Shown here: positions 15,674-23,913 of the stretch, piece after piece
How positions within the stretch are numbered: the first letter of the stretch is position 1
How the letters are laid out: every line of letters begins with the position of its first letter
From: Actinomycetota bacterium
Lineage (GTDB): Bacteria > Actinomycetota > Thermoleophilia > BMS3ABIN01
DNA: 64,000 nt
Assembly: GCA_016235065.1 (NCBI GenBank)
Contig: JACRMB010000005.1
Location: 73,524 to 137,523 of the forward strand
Reading direction: 5' to 3'
Translations under genes and position numbers: made by a program
The notes under the pieces: model-generated
Told to the model about the DNA's origin: nothing
The model's database searches: none
Seen by the model: only the letters and a program-made list of their open reading frames with translations

Positions 15674-16476
15674 TAGTCATTCCGAGAGAGCATGGCGCCT
15701 GGGCCATGCTTTTTGTGCCCTACATCGTGGGCGCAAGCATTGCCGGCGGTTTTAATGTTTATATGCTGGCCGGGCTGGCTGGAGTCCTTCTGCTTTTCTT
15801 CAGCAGGGCTTCGCTGGCCCTCCTGTTGAAAAGTCGTGCGGTTGATGGCTCCTTTGGCCCTGACCGGCTGCGCCGCTGGCTGAATTTCGCCTTCTTTTTT
15901 GCCACGGGGGGCGCGATTTTTCTGTATCTTGTGTTCGCTGGTGATTTCTGGCAGCTTGGTGCAGCGGCCGTAGCTGGAGCGGGATTGTTCCTGGTGCATG
16001 AATTGCTTGTCTGGCGCCGGAGAGAGCGTTCAGCCGCGGCTGAGTTGACAGGCGTAGCCCTTTTGACGCTGACAGCTCCTGTGGCAGTCTGCCTTTCTCC
16101 CAGTGATTCCTACGGATTGCTCGCCGGGATGCTGTGGCTGCTGAACGCGATGTATTTCGGAGCCAGCGTCTTTTATGTGAAGATGAGACTGAGGACATCG
16201 GCGCGCCGGCGCAGGCCTGGAACTATCAGGGAAAGACTTGATGCAGCGAGTGCTTCGATCGCCTATCTTGTCGGGATTGTGATTGTTCTGTTGATACTGT
16301 CGGCCACAGAAGCGATCCCGGCAGGCGCGGCTGCAGCTTTCATACCAATGGTCAGCTATCAGGCGTGGGGCGTCATATCTGGAGCCGAATACAGGACCCT
16401 GAAAACGGAGGGTATCGCCCAGACGGTACTTTCGGTACTTTTTGCATTGATGCTGATCAGCGCGTACAGGATGTAG
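15598..16476 (+). CDS. YwiC-like integral membrane protein
   Basis: The protein has about eight hydrophobic segments and the family motif IPREHGAWAMLFVPYIVG close to the N-terminus. Relatives such as Bacillus YwiC lie near nitrate-respiration genes but have no proven function. The frame overlaps the FmdE gene: the ATG at 15598 gives 292 residues, whereas TTG 15649, which has GGAAGGAA 8 bases upstream, would give 275 and a more usual N-terminus. A strong terminator follows the stop. Confidence 0.82.
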   Translation: MAGKNQEHGRRSEGNRELAQGRASLIVIPREHGAWAMLFVPYIVGASIAGGFNVYMLAGLAGVLLLFFSRASLALLLKSRAVDGSFGPDRLRRWLNFAFFFATGGAIFLYLVFAGDFWQLGAAAVAGAGLFLVHELLVWRRRERSAAAELTGVALLTLTAPVAVCLSPSDSYGLLAGMLWLLNAMYFGASVFYVKMRLRTSARRRRPGTIRERLDAASASIAYLVGIVIVLLILSATEAIPAGAAAAFIPMVSYQAWGVISGAEYRTLKTEGIAQTVLSVLFALMLISAYRM

Positions 16477-16493
16477 GTTTTTTCGGAATAAAG

Positions 16494-16527
16494 GAAAAAA
16501 GAGGCGGGCCGAAGGCCCGCCTCTTTT
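16494..16527. terminator. bidirectional rho-independent terminator
   Basis: GAGGCGGGCC and GGCCCGCCTC form a perfect 10-bp stem with a GAA loop (16501-16523), flanked by an A-run on the left and TTTT on the right. It separates the converging YwiC-like and DsrE-like genes and can stop transcripts from both sides. Confidence 0.92.
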
Positions 16528-16548
16528 GAATTCTGCTTTATCAGCCTC

Positions 16549-17016
16549 TTAGATGAACAGGCTTACCTTGGCGCCCAAGGCGAATTCCAGGAATGTGGCA
16601 GCGCCACAACTCTTCTCCACCTCGTCGATCAGGTCGTCAGGATTGACACTCATCACCTGCAGCGTCAGTTCACACGGCCATAGCTTGACGCCGGTTTCGG
16701 CGCAGACTTTTATCAGCTCTGGAACTGACGGCTGGTTGGCCTTATGCATCATGCCCTTCATCATCTTCGTCGCCACGGCAGTCATGCCTGGCAGCATGCC
16801 GATGATGTTTGGAACTGGTACCGGCATTGCCGGATTGCCAACCGGCGCAACCTTAAGGTTGGCATACTTCTTTTTATTGACGATATCCAATCCGTAAAAC
16901 GTGAAGAAAATGCCTACCTCAAGATCCATTGCAGCAGCTGTGCTGGCAAGAATGAGAGGCGGGTACGCCATGTCCAGCGTTCCCTTGGAGGCGATAATGG
17001 CTACGCGATCAGCCAT
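16549..17016 (-). CDS. DsrE/DsrF/DrsH-like (DsrE2-type) sulfur-transfer protein
   Basis: The 155-residue product matches the DsrE2-like family: MADRVAIIASKGTLDMAYPPLILASTAAAMDLEVGIFFTFYGL, then a Met-rich central stretch and Cys residues in LIKVCAETGVKLWPCELTLQVM near residue 110-120, the site used by relatives to carry sulfur. Proteins of this type work with TusA and rhodaneses in cytoplasmic sulfur relay. It follows a tusA gene by 6 bases with GAAAGGAAAG as ribosome site, so the two form an operon. Confidence 0.9.
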   Translation of the reverse strand: MADRVAIIASKGTLDMAYPPLILASTAAAMDLEVGIFFTFYGLDIVNKKKYANLKVAPVGNPAMPVPVPNIIGMLPGMTAVATKMMKGMMHKANQPSVPELIKVCAETGVKLWPCELTLQVMSVNPDDLIDEVEKSCGAATFLEFALGAKVSLFI

Positions 17017-17022
17017 CAGATG

Positions 17023-17271
17023 TCACTTTCCTTTCCTGACCCAGAAGGTGAATACCTCTCCGTCTTCGGTTGCGCCAAGGAATTCATGGCCTGCCCTGTT
17101 GGCCCACGCGGGCATGTCGCCCTTCGAACCCGGATCGGTTCCGACGATCTCGAGTACCTGGCCGACTTCCAGCGCGTCCATGGCCTTCTTGGCCTTGACC
17201 ACCGGCATCGGGCAACACAAGCCCTTGACGTCGAGGACTGAATCAGCCTTTACATCGATTCCATCACCCAT
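17023..17271 (-). CDS. TusA-family sulfur-carrier protein, second copy
   Basis: The 82-residue product has VLDVKGLCCPMPVVKAKKAM, with the CPxP sulfur-carrying Cys preceded by a second Cys. The ATG at 17271 sits 6 bases after AAGGAGGA, an excellent ribosome site, so the 35-residue upstream extension of the frame is rejected. Pairing with a DsrE2-type gene is typical of TusA-DsrE sulfur relays in sulfate reducers and sulfur oxidisers. It differs clearly from the TusA at 4845 (CCPMP against KCPMP), suggesting a separate job. Confidence 0.93.
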   Translation of the reverse strand: MGDGIDVKADSVLDVKGLCCPMPVVKAKKAMDALEVGQVLEIVGTDPGSKGDMPAWANRAGHEFLGATEDGEVFTFWVRKGK

Positions 17272-17528
17272 TTGCTCCTCCTTGTAAATTAGATTGCTCT
17301 TTTTCGACGATGGAACCCGTATCCGGGATTCAGATTCAGTCCCATCGCCCTGTCTAAAAAACATAGTGTATCCCACTCGCGGAATAATTTCACAAACCTG
17401 ATCTCTCAGGGATTATTTCTCACAAAATAAAGAGGAATGGCATACAGGTAGTCAGCAGGCGTTTCGGTGAATTAATCCAGCTTATTCGTCAGACAGCCGA
17501 TGATGGCTATCTGAAATCTCTCACAGGC

Positions 17529-18155
17529 TCAAGTTGCAGGTGTCGTAGCCGTCGTTTCGGTCTGCTGGCTGCGTGGCGTGGAACCTCCACCCTCGACCTG
17601 CCAGTTCGCCTGAATACGAGGGTCGATATAGAAAGTCGTCACCAGGCTTGCCACATTGGTGTCATTTATGGCGAACCAGTCGATCTTCTGGGCGCTGTTT
17701 CGGTCGACCGTTACCTTGACCGCCACCTCATTGTTGCTGGACGGATCCTGGCTGGTTCCGTAGAGTATCACATCAACCCGGGCTACTTCCGGATACTTGA
17801 ACAGGGAACTCATCGTCTTCTGCGAGAATGTAGCAACCGTGCCCACGACTGCGCCATCATGGCAGACCGCCGGGCGGAGCACTTCGAAAGTCACAACCTT
17901 ATTATTGCCCTCACCTGAAACTGTAGCGGACCGAACAAGACTGACATCTCCGATCCTCCTGACGGCCATATCGTAGAGTAGCTCCGGGGTCAGAGGTTTC
18001 TGGGAGGTCGTTTCCGTGCTGATAGCTTCGGTACTGCTCCCGGCTGCATTCTCATCGTCAGTACATCCGGCAACAAGGAAAGTAAGCGAAATAAAAATCG
18101 ATGCAAGAGCAATTGAATATACGATCTTTAAGGTATTACTGGGTGAATTTCTCAA
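17529..18155 (-). CDS. hypothetical lipoprotein
   Basis: I do not recognise the family. The product has a hydrophobic signal ending in the lipobox LVAGC, followed by a Ser/Thr/Glu-rich linker and a folded region of about 150 residues with two Cys, ending in a Thr/Ala-rich tail (ETTATTPAT). It should be a lipid-anchored extracytoplasmic protein. The TTG at 18155 was chosen because it gives a 31-residue signal; the open frame upstream has no lipoprotein features and crosses the promoter of the divergent PrsA-like gene. Confidence 0.68.
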   Translation of the reverse strand: MRNSPSNTLKIVYSIALASIFISLTFLVAGCTDDENAAGSSTEAISTETTSQKPLTPELLYDMAVRRIGDVSLVRSATVSGEGNNKVVTFEVLRPAVCHDGAVVGTVATFSQKTMSSLFKYPEVARVDVILYGTSQDPSSNNEVAVKVTVDRNSAQKIDWFAINDTNVASLVTTFYIDPRIQANWQVEGGGSTPRSQQTETTATTPAT

Positions 18156-18261
18156 TTTTCTGAAAGCTTTCTGTCGGGGGCTATAATTCAAACAAGTATA
18201 ACATACTAGAAAAAGTTGCCGAAGAAAGTGAAATTGCTCACATGCAGGGCTGTCAAAGTAA

Positions 18262-18290
18262 TTGCGCAATGGTGACTTTGTGGCTATAAT
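18262..18290 (+). promoter_or_regulatory. promoter of the PrsA-like gene
   Basis: TTGCGC (18262-18267) and a perfect TATAAT (18285-18290) are 17 bases apart; the start codon is 40 bases downstream and has AAAAAGGAGAG as ribosome site. Confidence 0.7.
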
Positions 18291-18330
18291 TACTCGACTT
18301 GCCCGAGATAAGCGTAAAAAGGAGAGTTGC

Positions 18331-19338
18331 ATGCGTGCCAAAGTTGTTGCAGTGCTGCTTGCTACGATCGGGTTAATGGGGATTACAGGTTTGTTGGCTG
18401 GATGCGGTGGTATTTCGGATGACACCGCCGCAACCGTCAACGGTAAGGTCATAGCGAAGGAAGATGTCACCGCACGGATCAACCAGTTGCGTAAGGTCTA
18501 CGGGCCTATGGTCCCGGAGGAGAGCGAGGGTGACGCCTACGACAATTTCCGTAAGGAAACCACAGATCAGCTGGTCCGTGAAGCGCTGGAGCAGCAGGAG
18601 ACGGAAAAAAAGAATCTGACAGTGACCCAGGCTGAGATCGACCAGCGGATGCAGGATGTCGCCGACGAGAGTTTCCTGGGTGATGTCGAGCGAATGAAGC
18701 AGGATTACGCCGCTAAGGGCTTGACTGTTGAGGATATGCAAGGTGATGTTCGGCGGGCTATCCTGCACGAAAAGCTGATGGATAGCGTCAAGGTGGGCAT
18801 CGAGGTAACCGATCAGGACGCCCAGGCTTATTACGATCGGAACCGGTTGCAGTACGATCAGCCAGAGCGCCGCCAGGCGCGCCAGATAGTGACCGATAAG
18901 GAATCTGCTGCGCTCGAAGCGACTCGCCGTGCTCGCGCTGGTGAGAGTTTCGTGACACTTGTCGACGAGCTTTCAATCGATCCCGAAGCTGAGAAGAAAA
19001 AGGGCGCACTTGGTCTTGTGACAAAGGGTCAGCTGGCTCCAGAACTGGATGCGGCTCTGTGGGGCATGACTATAGGTCAGGTGACCGATCCCATAAAAAT
19101 CGGCGAACAGTGGTACGTCCTTTCCCTTGAAAACATATTGCCTGGCAGCTTGCGTACTTTCGAGGAGGCGCGTGAAGAAATAAAGGTTCTCTACGCGAAC
19201 CAGATCTTCGCAGAGAGATGGCGCAAATTCGTTCAGGACGTCTATGACAGTGCTGATATTGAGTTCAGCCCTGACTATGATCCGGCTACCAAAGTGGAAC
19301 TTGGCGGCGATAGCACGAACACTACGCCCACGACCTGA
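18331..19338 (+). CDS. PrsA/SurA-like lipoprotein peptidyl-prolyl isomerase
   Basis: The 335-residue protein begins with a lipoprotein signal ending LLAGC near residue 24, followed by a SurA N-terminal chaperone domain (TVNGKVIAKEDVTARINQLR onward) and a parvulin domain (about residues 180-285: RQARQIVTDKESAALEATRRARAGESF, then LGLVTKGQLAPELDAALWGMTIGQVTDPIKIGEQWYVL). Such proteins help fold secreted proteins at the outer face of the membrane. The ATG at 18331 follows AGGAGA by 6 bases. The tail is Thr-rich (TNTTPTT), like the other lipoproteins of this window. Confidence 0.9.
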   Translation: MRAKVVAVLLATIGLMGITGLLAGCGGISDDTAATVNGKVIAKEDVTARINQLRKVYGPMVPEESEGDAYDNFRKETTDQLVREALEQQETEKKNLTVTQAEIDQRMQDVADESFLGDVERMKQDYAAKGLTVEDMQGDVRRAILHEKLMDSVKVGIEVTDQDAQAYYDRNRLQYDQPERRQARQIVTDKESAALEATRRARAGESFVTLVDELSIDPEAEKKKGALGLVTKGQLAPELDAALWGMTIGQVTDPIKIGEQWYVLSLENILPGSLRTFEEAREEIKVLYANQIFAERWRKFVQDVYDSADIEFSPDYDPATKVELGGDSTNTTPTT

Positions 19339-19358
19339 ACATCAGGACCGATACAGTC

Positions 19359-19388
19359 TTGATAGTTTTCATTCCAGGGTGATAGAAT
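19359..19388 (+). promoter_or_regulatory. possible promoter of the ABC exporter operon
   Basis: TTGATA (19359-19364) and TAGAAT (19383-19388) are 18 bases apart, about 150 bases before the ABC ATPase gene. The match is moderate and the leader is rather long. Confidence 0.4.
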
Positions 19389-19538
19389 CCGTCAAGTCTA
19401 TCCCCTGGTTTTCTCAGGATTATCCAGCAAATGCAGCTGCCTTCAAAATGTGGCAGCCGTAGTTGTCGAGTTAATCGGCGGCAAAGTCTTATTTGTGTAA
19501 GGTGAGGGTCCCTGAACAGTCGACCAAGGGTGAGGGGT

Positions 19539-20459
19539 ATGCCGGCTGCTATCGAGATTGATGGGCTCACCAAGGTCTACGGGTATGGCGCAGATGAGGT
19601 TAAGGCGGTTGAAGCGCTCGAGCTGACCGTGGGTCAGGGTGAGGTGTTTGGTTTTCTGGGGCCGAACGGGGCTGGCAAGACTACCACCGTTCAGATGCTC
19701 ATGCAGATCATCTTTCCAACCTCGGGAAGCGGTATGTTGCTGGGCAGACCTCTGGGCGACATCTCCGCCCGTGAAAAGATAGGTTACCTTCCCGAGCTGT
19801 TCCAATTCCACGAGTTTTTGCGTGCTGATGAATTCCTCGATTTCCATGCACGTCTTTACGGCATCCCTTCTGATCGTCGTGCCAGCAGGGTCGCAGCAGT
19901 ACTCGAACAAGTCGGCCTTGCGGAGAGCGCAAAGTCAAAAATCCGCACTTTTTCGAAGGGCATGCTGCAGCGCATCGGCATAGGCCAGGCAATAATAAAC
20001 GAACCCGAATTGCTGTTTCTTGACGAGCCGACTTCGGCGCTCGATCCTATGGGCCGCCGTGATGTGCGGGATCTCATCCTCGATCTGCGGGACGCTGGAA
20101 CCACGGTCTTTCTCAACTCACATCTTCTGTCTGAGGTGGAGATGACCTGTACCCAGATCGGTATCCTCAACAAGGGCAAGCTCATACGCGTCGGTGATAT
20201 GGAGTCCATGGTTAAACCTACGCTCTGCGTCGATATCAGGGTCGACGGGCTCCCTGATGAGACACTGGAGAAGATCCGGGACCTGGTTGCCAGCGTCGAG
20301 ATCGATGGAGATGAGATGAAAGTCATGGTTCGAGACGAAGACCAGGTCAAGATGCTGGCCCGCATGATCATGGACAGCGGCGCCGAGCTCCGTCAATTCA
20401 CGCCACGCCGTCAACAGCTGGAAGAGGTCTTCCTTCAGTCTATCGAGGAGAGCGCCTGA
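19539..20459 (+). CDS. ABC-2 type transporter ATP-binding protein
   Basis: The ATPase of about 306 residues has Walker A GPNGAGKTT, the signature FSKGMLQRIGIG, Walker B LLFLDEPTSALDP and the switch His in LNSHLLSEVE. The C-terminal 80 residues form the extra domain common in CcmA/NatA-like exporters. The ATG at 19539 was preferred to the GTG at 19530. The gene ends in an ATGA overlap with the permease gene, so the pair makes one exporter. The substrate is unknown. Confidence 0.93.
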   Translation: MPAAIEIDGLTKVYGYGADEVKAVEALELTVGQGEVFGFLGPNGAGKTTTVQMLMQIIFPTSGSGMLLGRPLGDISAREKIGYLPELFQFHEFLRADEFLDFHARLYGIPSDRRASRVAAVLEQVGLAESAKSKIRTFSKGMLQRIGIGQAIINEPELLFLDEPTSALDPMGRRDVRDLILDLRDAGTTVFLNSHLLSEVEMTCTQIGILNKGKLIRVGDMESMVKPTLCVDIRVDGLPDETLEKIRDLVASVEIDGDEMKVMVRDEDQVKMLARMIMDSGAELRQFTPRRQQLEEVFLQSIEESA

Positions 20460-21286
20460 TGAAGATCTGGGCGTTGGCGGTATTCACGCTGAGGGAGACC
20501 ATTCGCACAAAGACGATGATAGTCGGTCTGGCGATCAGTTTTCTCTACCTGGCGTTCGTGCCGATACTCAGCTCTTCGAGAAGCGGACCGGCTGTCGTCG
20601 GCGACATGGAGATGACGACAGCCGCGGGTCGAGATTTCCTCGGTTTTGCCCTCGGGGGAATCAATTTTATGGGAATGATGCTGGCGATCTTCACGACACT
20701 GGGTGCGATTTATACAGAAGTAGACAAAGGTACGATCCTCGCGGTAGTAACCAAGCCGGTCCACAGATGGCAGGTAGTCTTCGGCAAATGGCTCGGGCAT
20801 GCCCTGCTGATGGGCAGTTACGTGATGATCATGGGCCTGGTACTCTGGATAACGGTATCGATGGGGACCGGAACGGTACTCTGGCGCTTTTTGCCGGCGA
20901 TCTCCCTGGTGTGCCTCAACGTGCTCGCCATGGTCAGCATCACCCTGTTCTTCTCGACCTTCCTGCCTGTCATCGCCAATGCCATATTCGTTTTTATGTT
21001 ATTCATTTTTTCATCCAACCTGCGCATCATCAATGCGATCGGCCAGACTTCAGACAGCATCTTCATCGTGGCGATCGCTAATGTGCTACGGATGCTGCTG
21101 CCGGTCAGCGAGGTCACCGACCTGGCCAACCTGACCTTGATGGGCAGGACCCGTGCGGCGGAGATGGCAGGCGCCGAACTGGACACTTTCGCTCCCCGGA
21201 TATGGACCTTCGGTTATGAGATCGCGTATGTAATCGGGGCCGTGTTCCTGGCAACCCTGGTGTTCAGAAAGAAGGACCTGAGATAG
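20459..21286 (+). CDS. ABC-2 type transporter permease
   Basis: The 275-residue protein has six hydrophobic segments. It begins MKIWALAVFTLRETIRTKTMIVGLAI, the usual ABC-2 N-terminus, and has a short extracytoplasmic loop after the first helix, GAIYTEVDKGTILAVVTKPVHRWQVVFGKWLG as the coupling region, and a final charged RKKDLR end. Translation is coupled to the ATPase gene by ATGA overlap. It belongs to the NosY/ABC-2 group; the cargo cannot be read from sequence. Confidence 0.9.
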   Translation: MKIWALAVFTLRETIRTKTMIVGLAISFLYLAFVPILSSSRSGPAVVGDMEMTTAAGRDFLGFALGGINFMGMMLAIFTTLGAIYTEVDKGTILAVVTKPVHRWQVVFGKWLGHALLMGSYVMIMGLVLWITVSMGTGTVLWRFLPAISLVCLNVLAMVSITLFFSTFLPVIANAIFVFMLFIFSSNLRIINAIGQTSDSIFIVAIANVLRMLLPVSEVTDLANLTLMGRTRAAEMAGAELDTFAPRIWTFGYEIAYVIGAVFLATLVFRKKDLR

Positions 21287-21340
21287 TGTTGCGGCCTTCC
21301 CTTTCCTTTTTTATGCAGCTTAAGCTAGAATACCAGCAGT

Positions 21341-21781
21341 ATGTTGAATAGACGGTACATAGCGATATTTTTAGGCCTGTTCGCGGTCCTTATGGCGGCT
21401 ATATTGATGGCCGGTTGCGGAGAAGACAGCAAGACTTCAACGGCTGCTTCAGCGCCTCAGTGCAGTCCGGACCAGAAGAGCATCATTCCCGCGCCGAGTG
21501 GAAAACCGCAACACATCTATTTTTTCCGCGATACCTGACCTGCCTGCCAGCAGCAGAAGCCCATCGTCGATGAGCTACAGGAAGAATATAAAGACAAGAT
21601 AGAATTCATCCGGTATGACCTGTCTACCACAGAAGGTTACTGCGAATATCAGTTACTGAAAGTGACGCACATTCCGGCCATGCTGTTTGTTGGCAAGAAC
21701 GGCGACAAGGTAGAGGTCACGGATACCATGCTCCAGAAGCCAGAACTGAAACAGAAACTGGATAATCTGCTGGCGTGGTAA
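21341..21781 (+). CDS. thioredoxin-like lipoprotein selenoprotein with in-frame TGA (Sec66)
   Basis: Reading through the TGA at 21536-21538 yields 146 residues: a signal with lipobox LMAGC26, a Ser/Ala/Pro linker, then a thioredoxin fold with active site FFRDT-Sec-PAC (Sec66, Cys69), EFIRYDLSTTEGY, and cis-Pro motif THIPAMLFVGKNG, ending in LDNLLAW. Reading stops naturally at TAA. The Sec sits exactly at the first Cys of the C-x-x-C motif, and a SECIS-like hairpin lies 19-37 nt downstream. It should face outside the membrane and reduce or exchange thiols. A VKOR oxidase (25119) could be a partner. A nonsense mutation is the alternative, but the conserved downstream frame argues against it. 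Confidence 0.9.
21558..21576 (+). promoter_or_regulatory. SECIS-like hairpin for the thioredoxin-like selenoprotein
   Basis: AGC/GCT and CATC/GATG stack around one C-A mismatch to form a stem closed by the 3-base loop GTC (21566-21568). The loop G is the 28th base after the TGA, inside the 16-37 nt range of bacterial SECIS elements, and is the first loop base as the consensus requires. Confidence 0.65.
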
Positions 21782-21783
21782 TC

Positions 21784-21885
21784 ATGGAGACCGGGGCTGA
21801 AGTCGTGCGGATGGGAGTGATCGGGGTTCTACTTATAGCTGGCGGTGTCGCCCTGGCACTGTACAGCCGCAAGCGTAAAAGCTGA
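21784..21885 (+). CDS. 33-residue single-span membrane peptide
   Basis: An ATG two bases after the selenoprotein stop opens a frame of METGAEVVRMGVIGVLLIAGG, a further hydrophobic run and the basic end YSRKRKS. It predicts one transmembrane helix with a positive cytoplasmic tail. The tight spacing suggests translational coupling to the thioredoxin-like selenoprotein, possibly as a membrane partner. It is too short for family assignment and has no separate ribosome site, so coding is likely but not certain. Confidence 0.55.
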   Translation: METGAEVVRMGVIGVLLIAGGVALALYSRKRKS

Positions 21886-21929
21886 TCAGGCTGAAGGTCT
21901 TCTCAAGCAGAATAATCCACGGTTTTCTT

Positions 21930-22346
21930 TCAATCACTGATACTGCTTGAAAGGTCCCTGAAATTAACCTGATCCATCTTGGTCCGGATCTCGTCAACCA
22001 TCTTTTTCCAGAATTCGTGGAGCGAGCATACGCCGCTATCTCCTACTGAGCACTCCCCCGGTCTGATCTGACAGCGATTTAGCAGGATCGGCCCATCAAT
22101 AGCCTCTACCACGTCGCGCAGAGTTATCTCTTCGGGAGGGCGTGCGAGTGAGATGCCGCCGTGGCTTCCTCTGAGCGTCCTGATCAATCCAGACCTGGCG
22201 AGCGTACGCACGATGGTAGGCAGATACTTCTCTGGTATTTCCTGACGATGAGCGATCTCGCGCGTCTGGGTCAATTCACCTTCAGGAATCCGCGCCAGAT
22301 CCAGAATCGCTCTGATGGCATAATCTGCCTGCCTGCTGATCTCCAT
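21930..22346 (-). CDS. Rrf2-family Fe-S regulator, second copy
   Basis: The 138-residue product begins MEISRQADYAIRAILDLA, has the wing LRGSHGGISLARPPEEITL and a Cys cluster RCQIRPGECSVGDSGVCSLHEFW. The spacing is C-x6-C-x7-C with His three residues after the last Cys, as in IscR-type cluster sites. It is a different subgroup from the regulator at 3365. Its targets are not clear; it points tail to tail at the selenothioredoxin gene and lies downstream of the HIT gene. The AT-rich upstream DNA (22383-22430) has an imperfect TTAAGT/ACTTTAA repeat that may be its own operator. Confidence 0.9.
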   Translation of the reverse strand: MEISRQADYAIRAILDLARIPEGELTQTREIAHRQEIPEKYLPTIVRTLARSGLIRTLRGSHGGISLARPPEEITLRDVVEAIDGPILLNRCQIRPGECSVGDSGVCSLHEFWKKMVDEIRTKMDQVNFRDLSSSISD

Positions 22347-22464
22347 TGACCCTCCAGACCCGGCCGACGCGAAACCGCATCCGGCATTTCATTAGAATTT
22401 AAGTTGATTAAGTAACTACACTTTAATGATGGGCCGGATTCATGTCAATGATGAGCTGAGGTCC

Positions 22465-22950
22465 CTATGAATCTGTGAGGTGCGGAGCTAGTAGAGCGTA
22501 GGTATCTTCGAGAGCCTGGGGCATCACTCTCATGTCGGCCAGTACCGGCATGAAGTTATTGTCACCCTGCCAGCGGGGCACGACGTGCATGTGAAGATGT
22601 TCCTTGATGCTGGAGCCGGCTATCTCCCCCTGGTTGATTCCGGAATTGAGCGCGTCGGGAAACATGGTCTTCTTGAGGGCGGAGACACATCTTTGAGTAA
22701 GCTCTATGAGCTCATGGGCTTCGTCTGGCTCAAGCAGTTCCAGTTCGGAAACGTGGCGGTTTGGAGCCACCATCAGATGTCCGGGATTATAGGGGTACAG
22801 GTTCATGATGATAAAGGCGAGCCTGCCCCTATGGAGCACCAGGTTTTCCACGTCACTGTCCTCTTCGAGGACGCGGCAAAAAAGGCAGCTGTCTTCCTTC
22901 TCCCCCAGGATGTAATCTATTCTCCACGGCGCCCATATGGGTCTGGTCAT
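22465..22950 (-). CDS. HIT-family hydrolase/AP4A phosphorylase-like protein
   Basis: The 161-residue protein has the histidine triad [11 protein letters not shown] near residue 118-128 and the family stretch [24 protein letters not shown]-terminal CLFC (residues 22-25) may bind zinc as in related HIT proteins. It probably cleaves dinucleoside polyphosphates or nucleoside phosphoramidates; the actinobacterial members of this length act as AP4A phosphorylases. It lies just upstream of a tRNA cluster on the same strand. Confidence 0.9.
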   Translation of the reverse strand: MTRPIWAPWRIDYILGEKEDSCLFCRVLEEDSDVENLVLHRGRLAFIIMNLYPYNPGHLMVAPNRHVSELELLEPDEAHELIELTQRCVSALKKTMFPDALNSGINQGEIAGSSIKEHLHMHVVPRWQGDNNFMPVLADMRVMPQALEDTYALLAPHLTDS

Positions 22951-22974
22951 TGCTTCTCCATCAGATCAGGAAAT

Positions 22975-23051
<77 letters not shown>

Positions 23052-23052
23052 A

Positions 23053-23146
23053 TGGCGGAGAGGGAGGGATTCGAACCCTCGAGACGAGTTAACCCCGCCT
23101 ACACGATTTCCAGTCGTGCTCCTTCGGCCAGCTCGGACACCTCTCC
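23053..23146 (-). tRNA. tRNA-Ser (anticodon GGA)
   Basis: Class II tRNA of 94 bases with long variable arm, acceptor GGAGAGG/CCTCTCC, anticodon loop CTGGAAA, T-loop GGTTCGAATCC, discriminator G and encoded CCA. It reads UCC/UCU codons. Confidence 0.97.
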
Positions 23147-23231
23147 AGAATTTCGAACAAGAAATTATCCAACATCCGGAGCGATTTAGCCAATCGCGCC
23201 CTGTTGAATGGTGTGCTCCATGGTGGGGTGG

Positions 23232-23325
<94 letters not shown>

Positions 23326-23385
23326 GCGCCAGCTGTTAGTTTACCCAATGGCGGGCATAAGGTGAAACCGGAAGTGATTCACGAG

Positions 23386-23850
23386 TCAGCGGCGCCCGGA
23401 GAAGAATTCGCGCATGACCGCGGCGCACTCATCGGCAAGTATGCCGCCGGTTACCTCTGTCTGATGGTTGAGCCTGGGATCACGGGTTATGTCCATCAGG
23501 GTACCGGTCGCTCCAGCTTTCTCATCTGGCGCTCCGTATACCAGCCGCTCGATGCGGGCCTGGTAGATGGCGCCGGCGCACATGGGACAGGGTTCGATGG
23601 TCACGTAGATGGTGCAGCCGGAAAGCCTCCAGCCGCCAAGGTTTTTTGCCGCATCGCGTATCGCTATCATCTCGGCGTGTGCGGTCGGATCTCTCTTCTC
23701 CTCCCGCTCGTTGCCGGCGACTGCGATCACCTCTCCCCCGCGCTCTATAACCGCGCCTACGGGCACCTCGCCGCTCTCTGCGGCCATCCTGGCCTCATTG
23801 AGAGCGATGCGCATGAAGTGTTCGTGAGTGCTTTGCTCGGCGTGTTCCAT
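23386..23850 (-). CDS. tadA: tRNA-specific adenosine deaminase TadA
   Basis: TadA converts A34 to inosine in tRNA-Arg(ACG), which is encoded nearby at 24804-24880. The product of about 154 residues has the zinc site HAEMIAIRDA and IEPCPMCAGAIYQARIERLVYGA, with catalytic Glu in HAE. The ATG at 23850 was preferred to the TTG at 23877 because MEHAEQSTHEHFMRIAL matches the family start. Length and motifs are normal. Confidence 0.95.
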   Translation of the reverse strand: MEHAEQSTHEHFMRIALNEARMAAESGEVPVGAVIERGGEVIAVAGNEREEKRDPTAHAEMIAIRDAAKNLGGWRLSGCTIYVTIEPCPMCAGAIYQARIERLVYGAPDEKAGATGTLMDITRDPRLNHQTEVTGGILADECAAVMREFFSGRR

Positions 23851-23913
23851 CGGAGCCACGCTATCACAAAGTAGCAAGGGGATGCGACAGTCTATCCGGG
23901 AATATGATTTTGT

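Noticed and set aside
21539-21561. Short CTGC/GCAG stem directly after the TGA of the thioredoxin-like gene as SECIS
   Set aside because: Its loop is only about 10 nt from the TGA, too near for a bacterial SECIS; the GTC-loop hairpin at 21558-21576 fits better.
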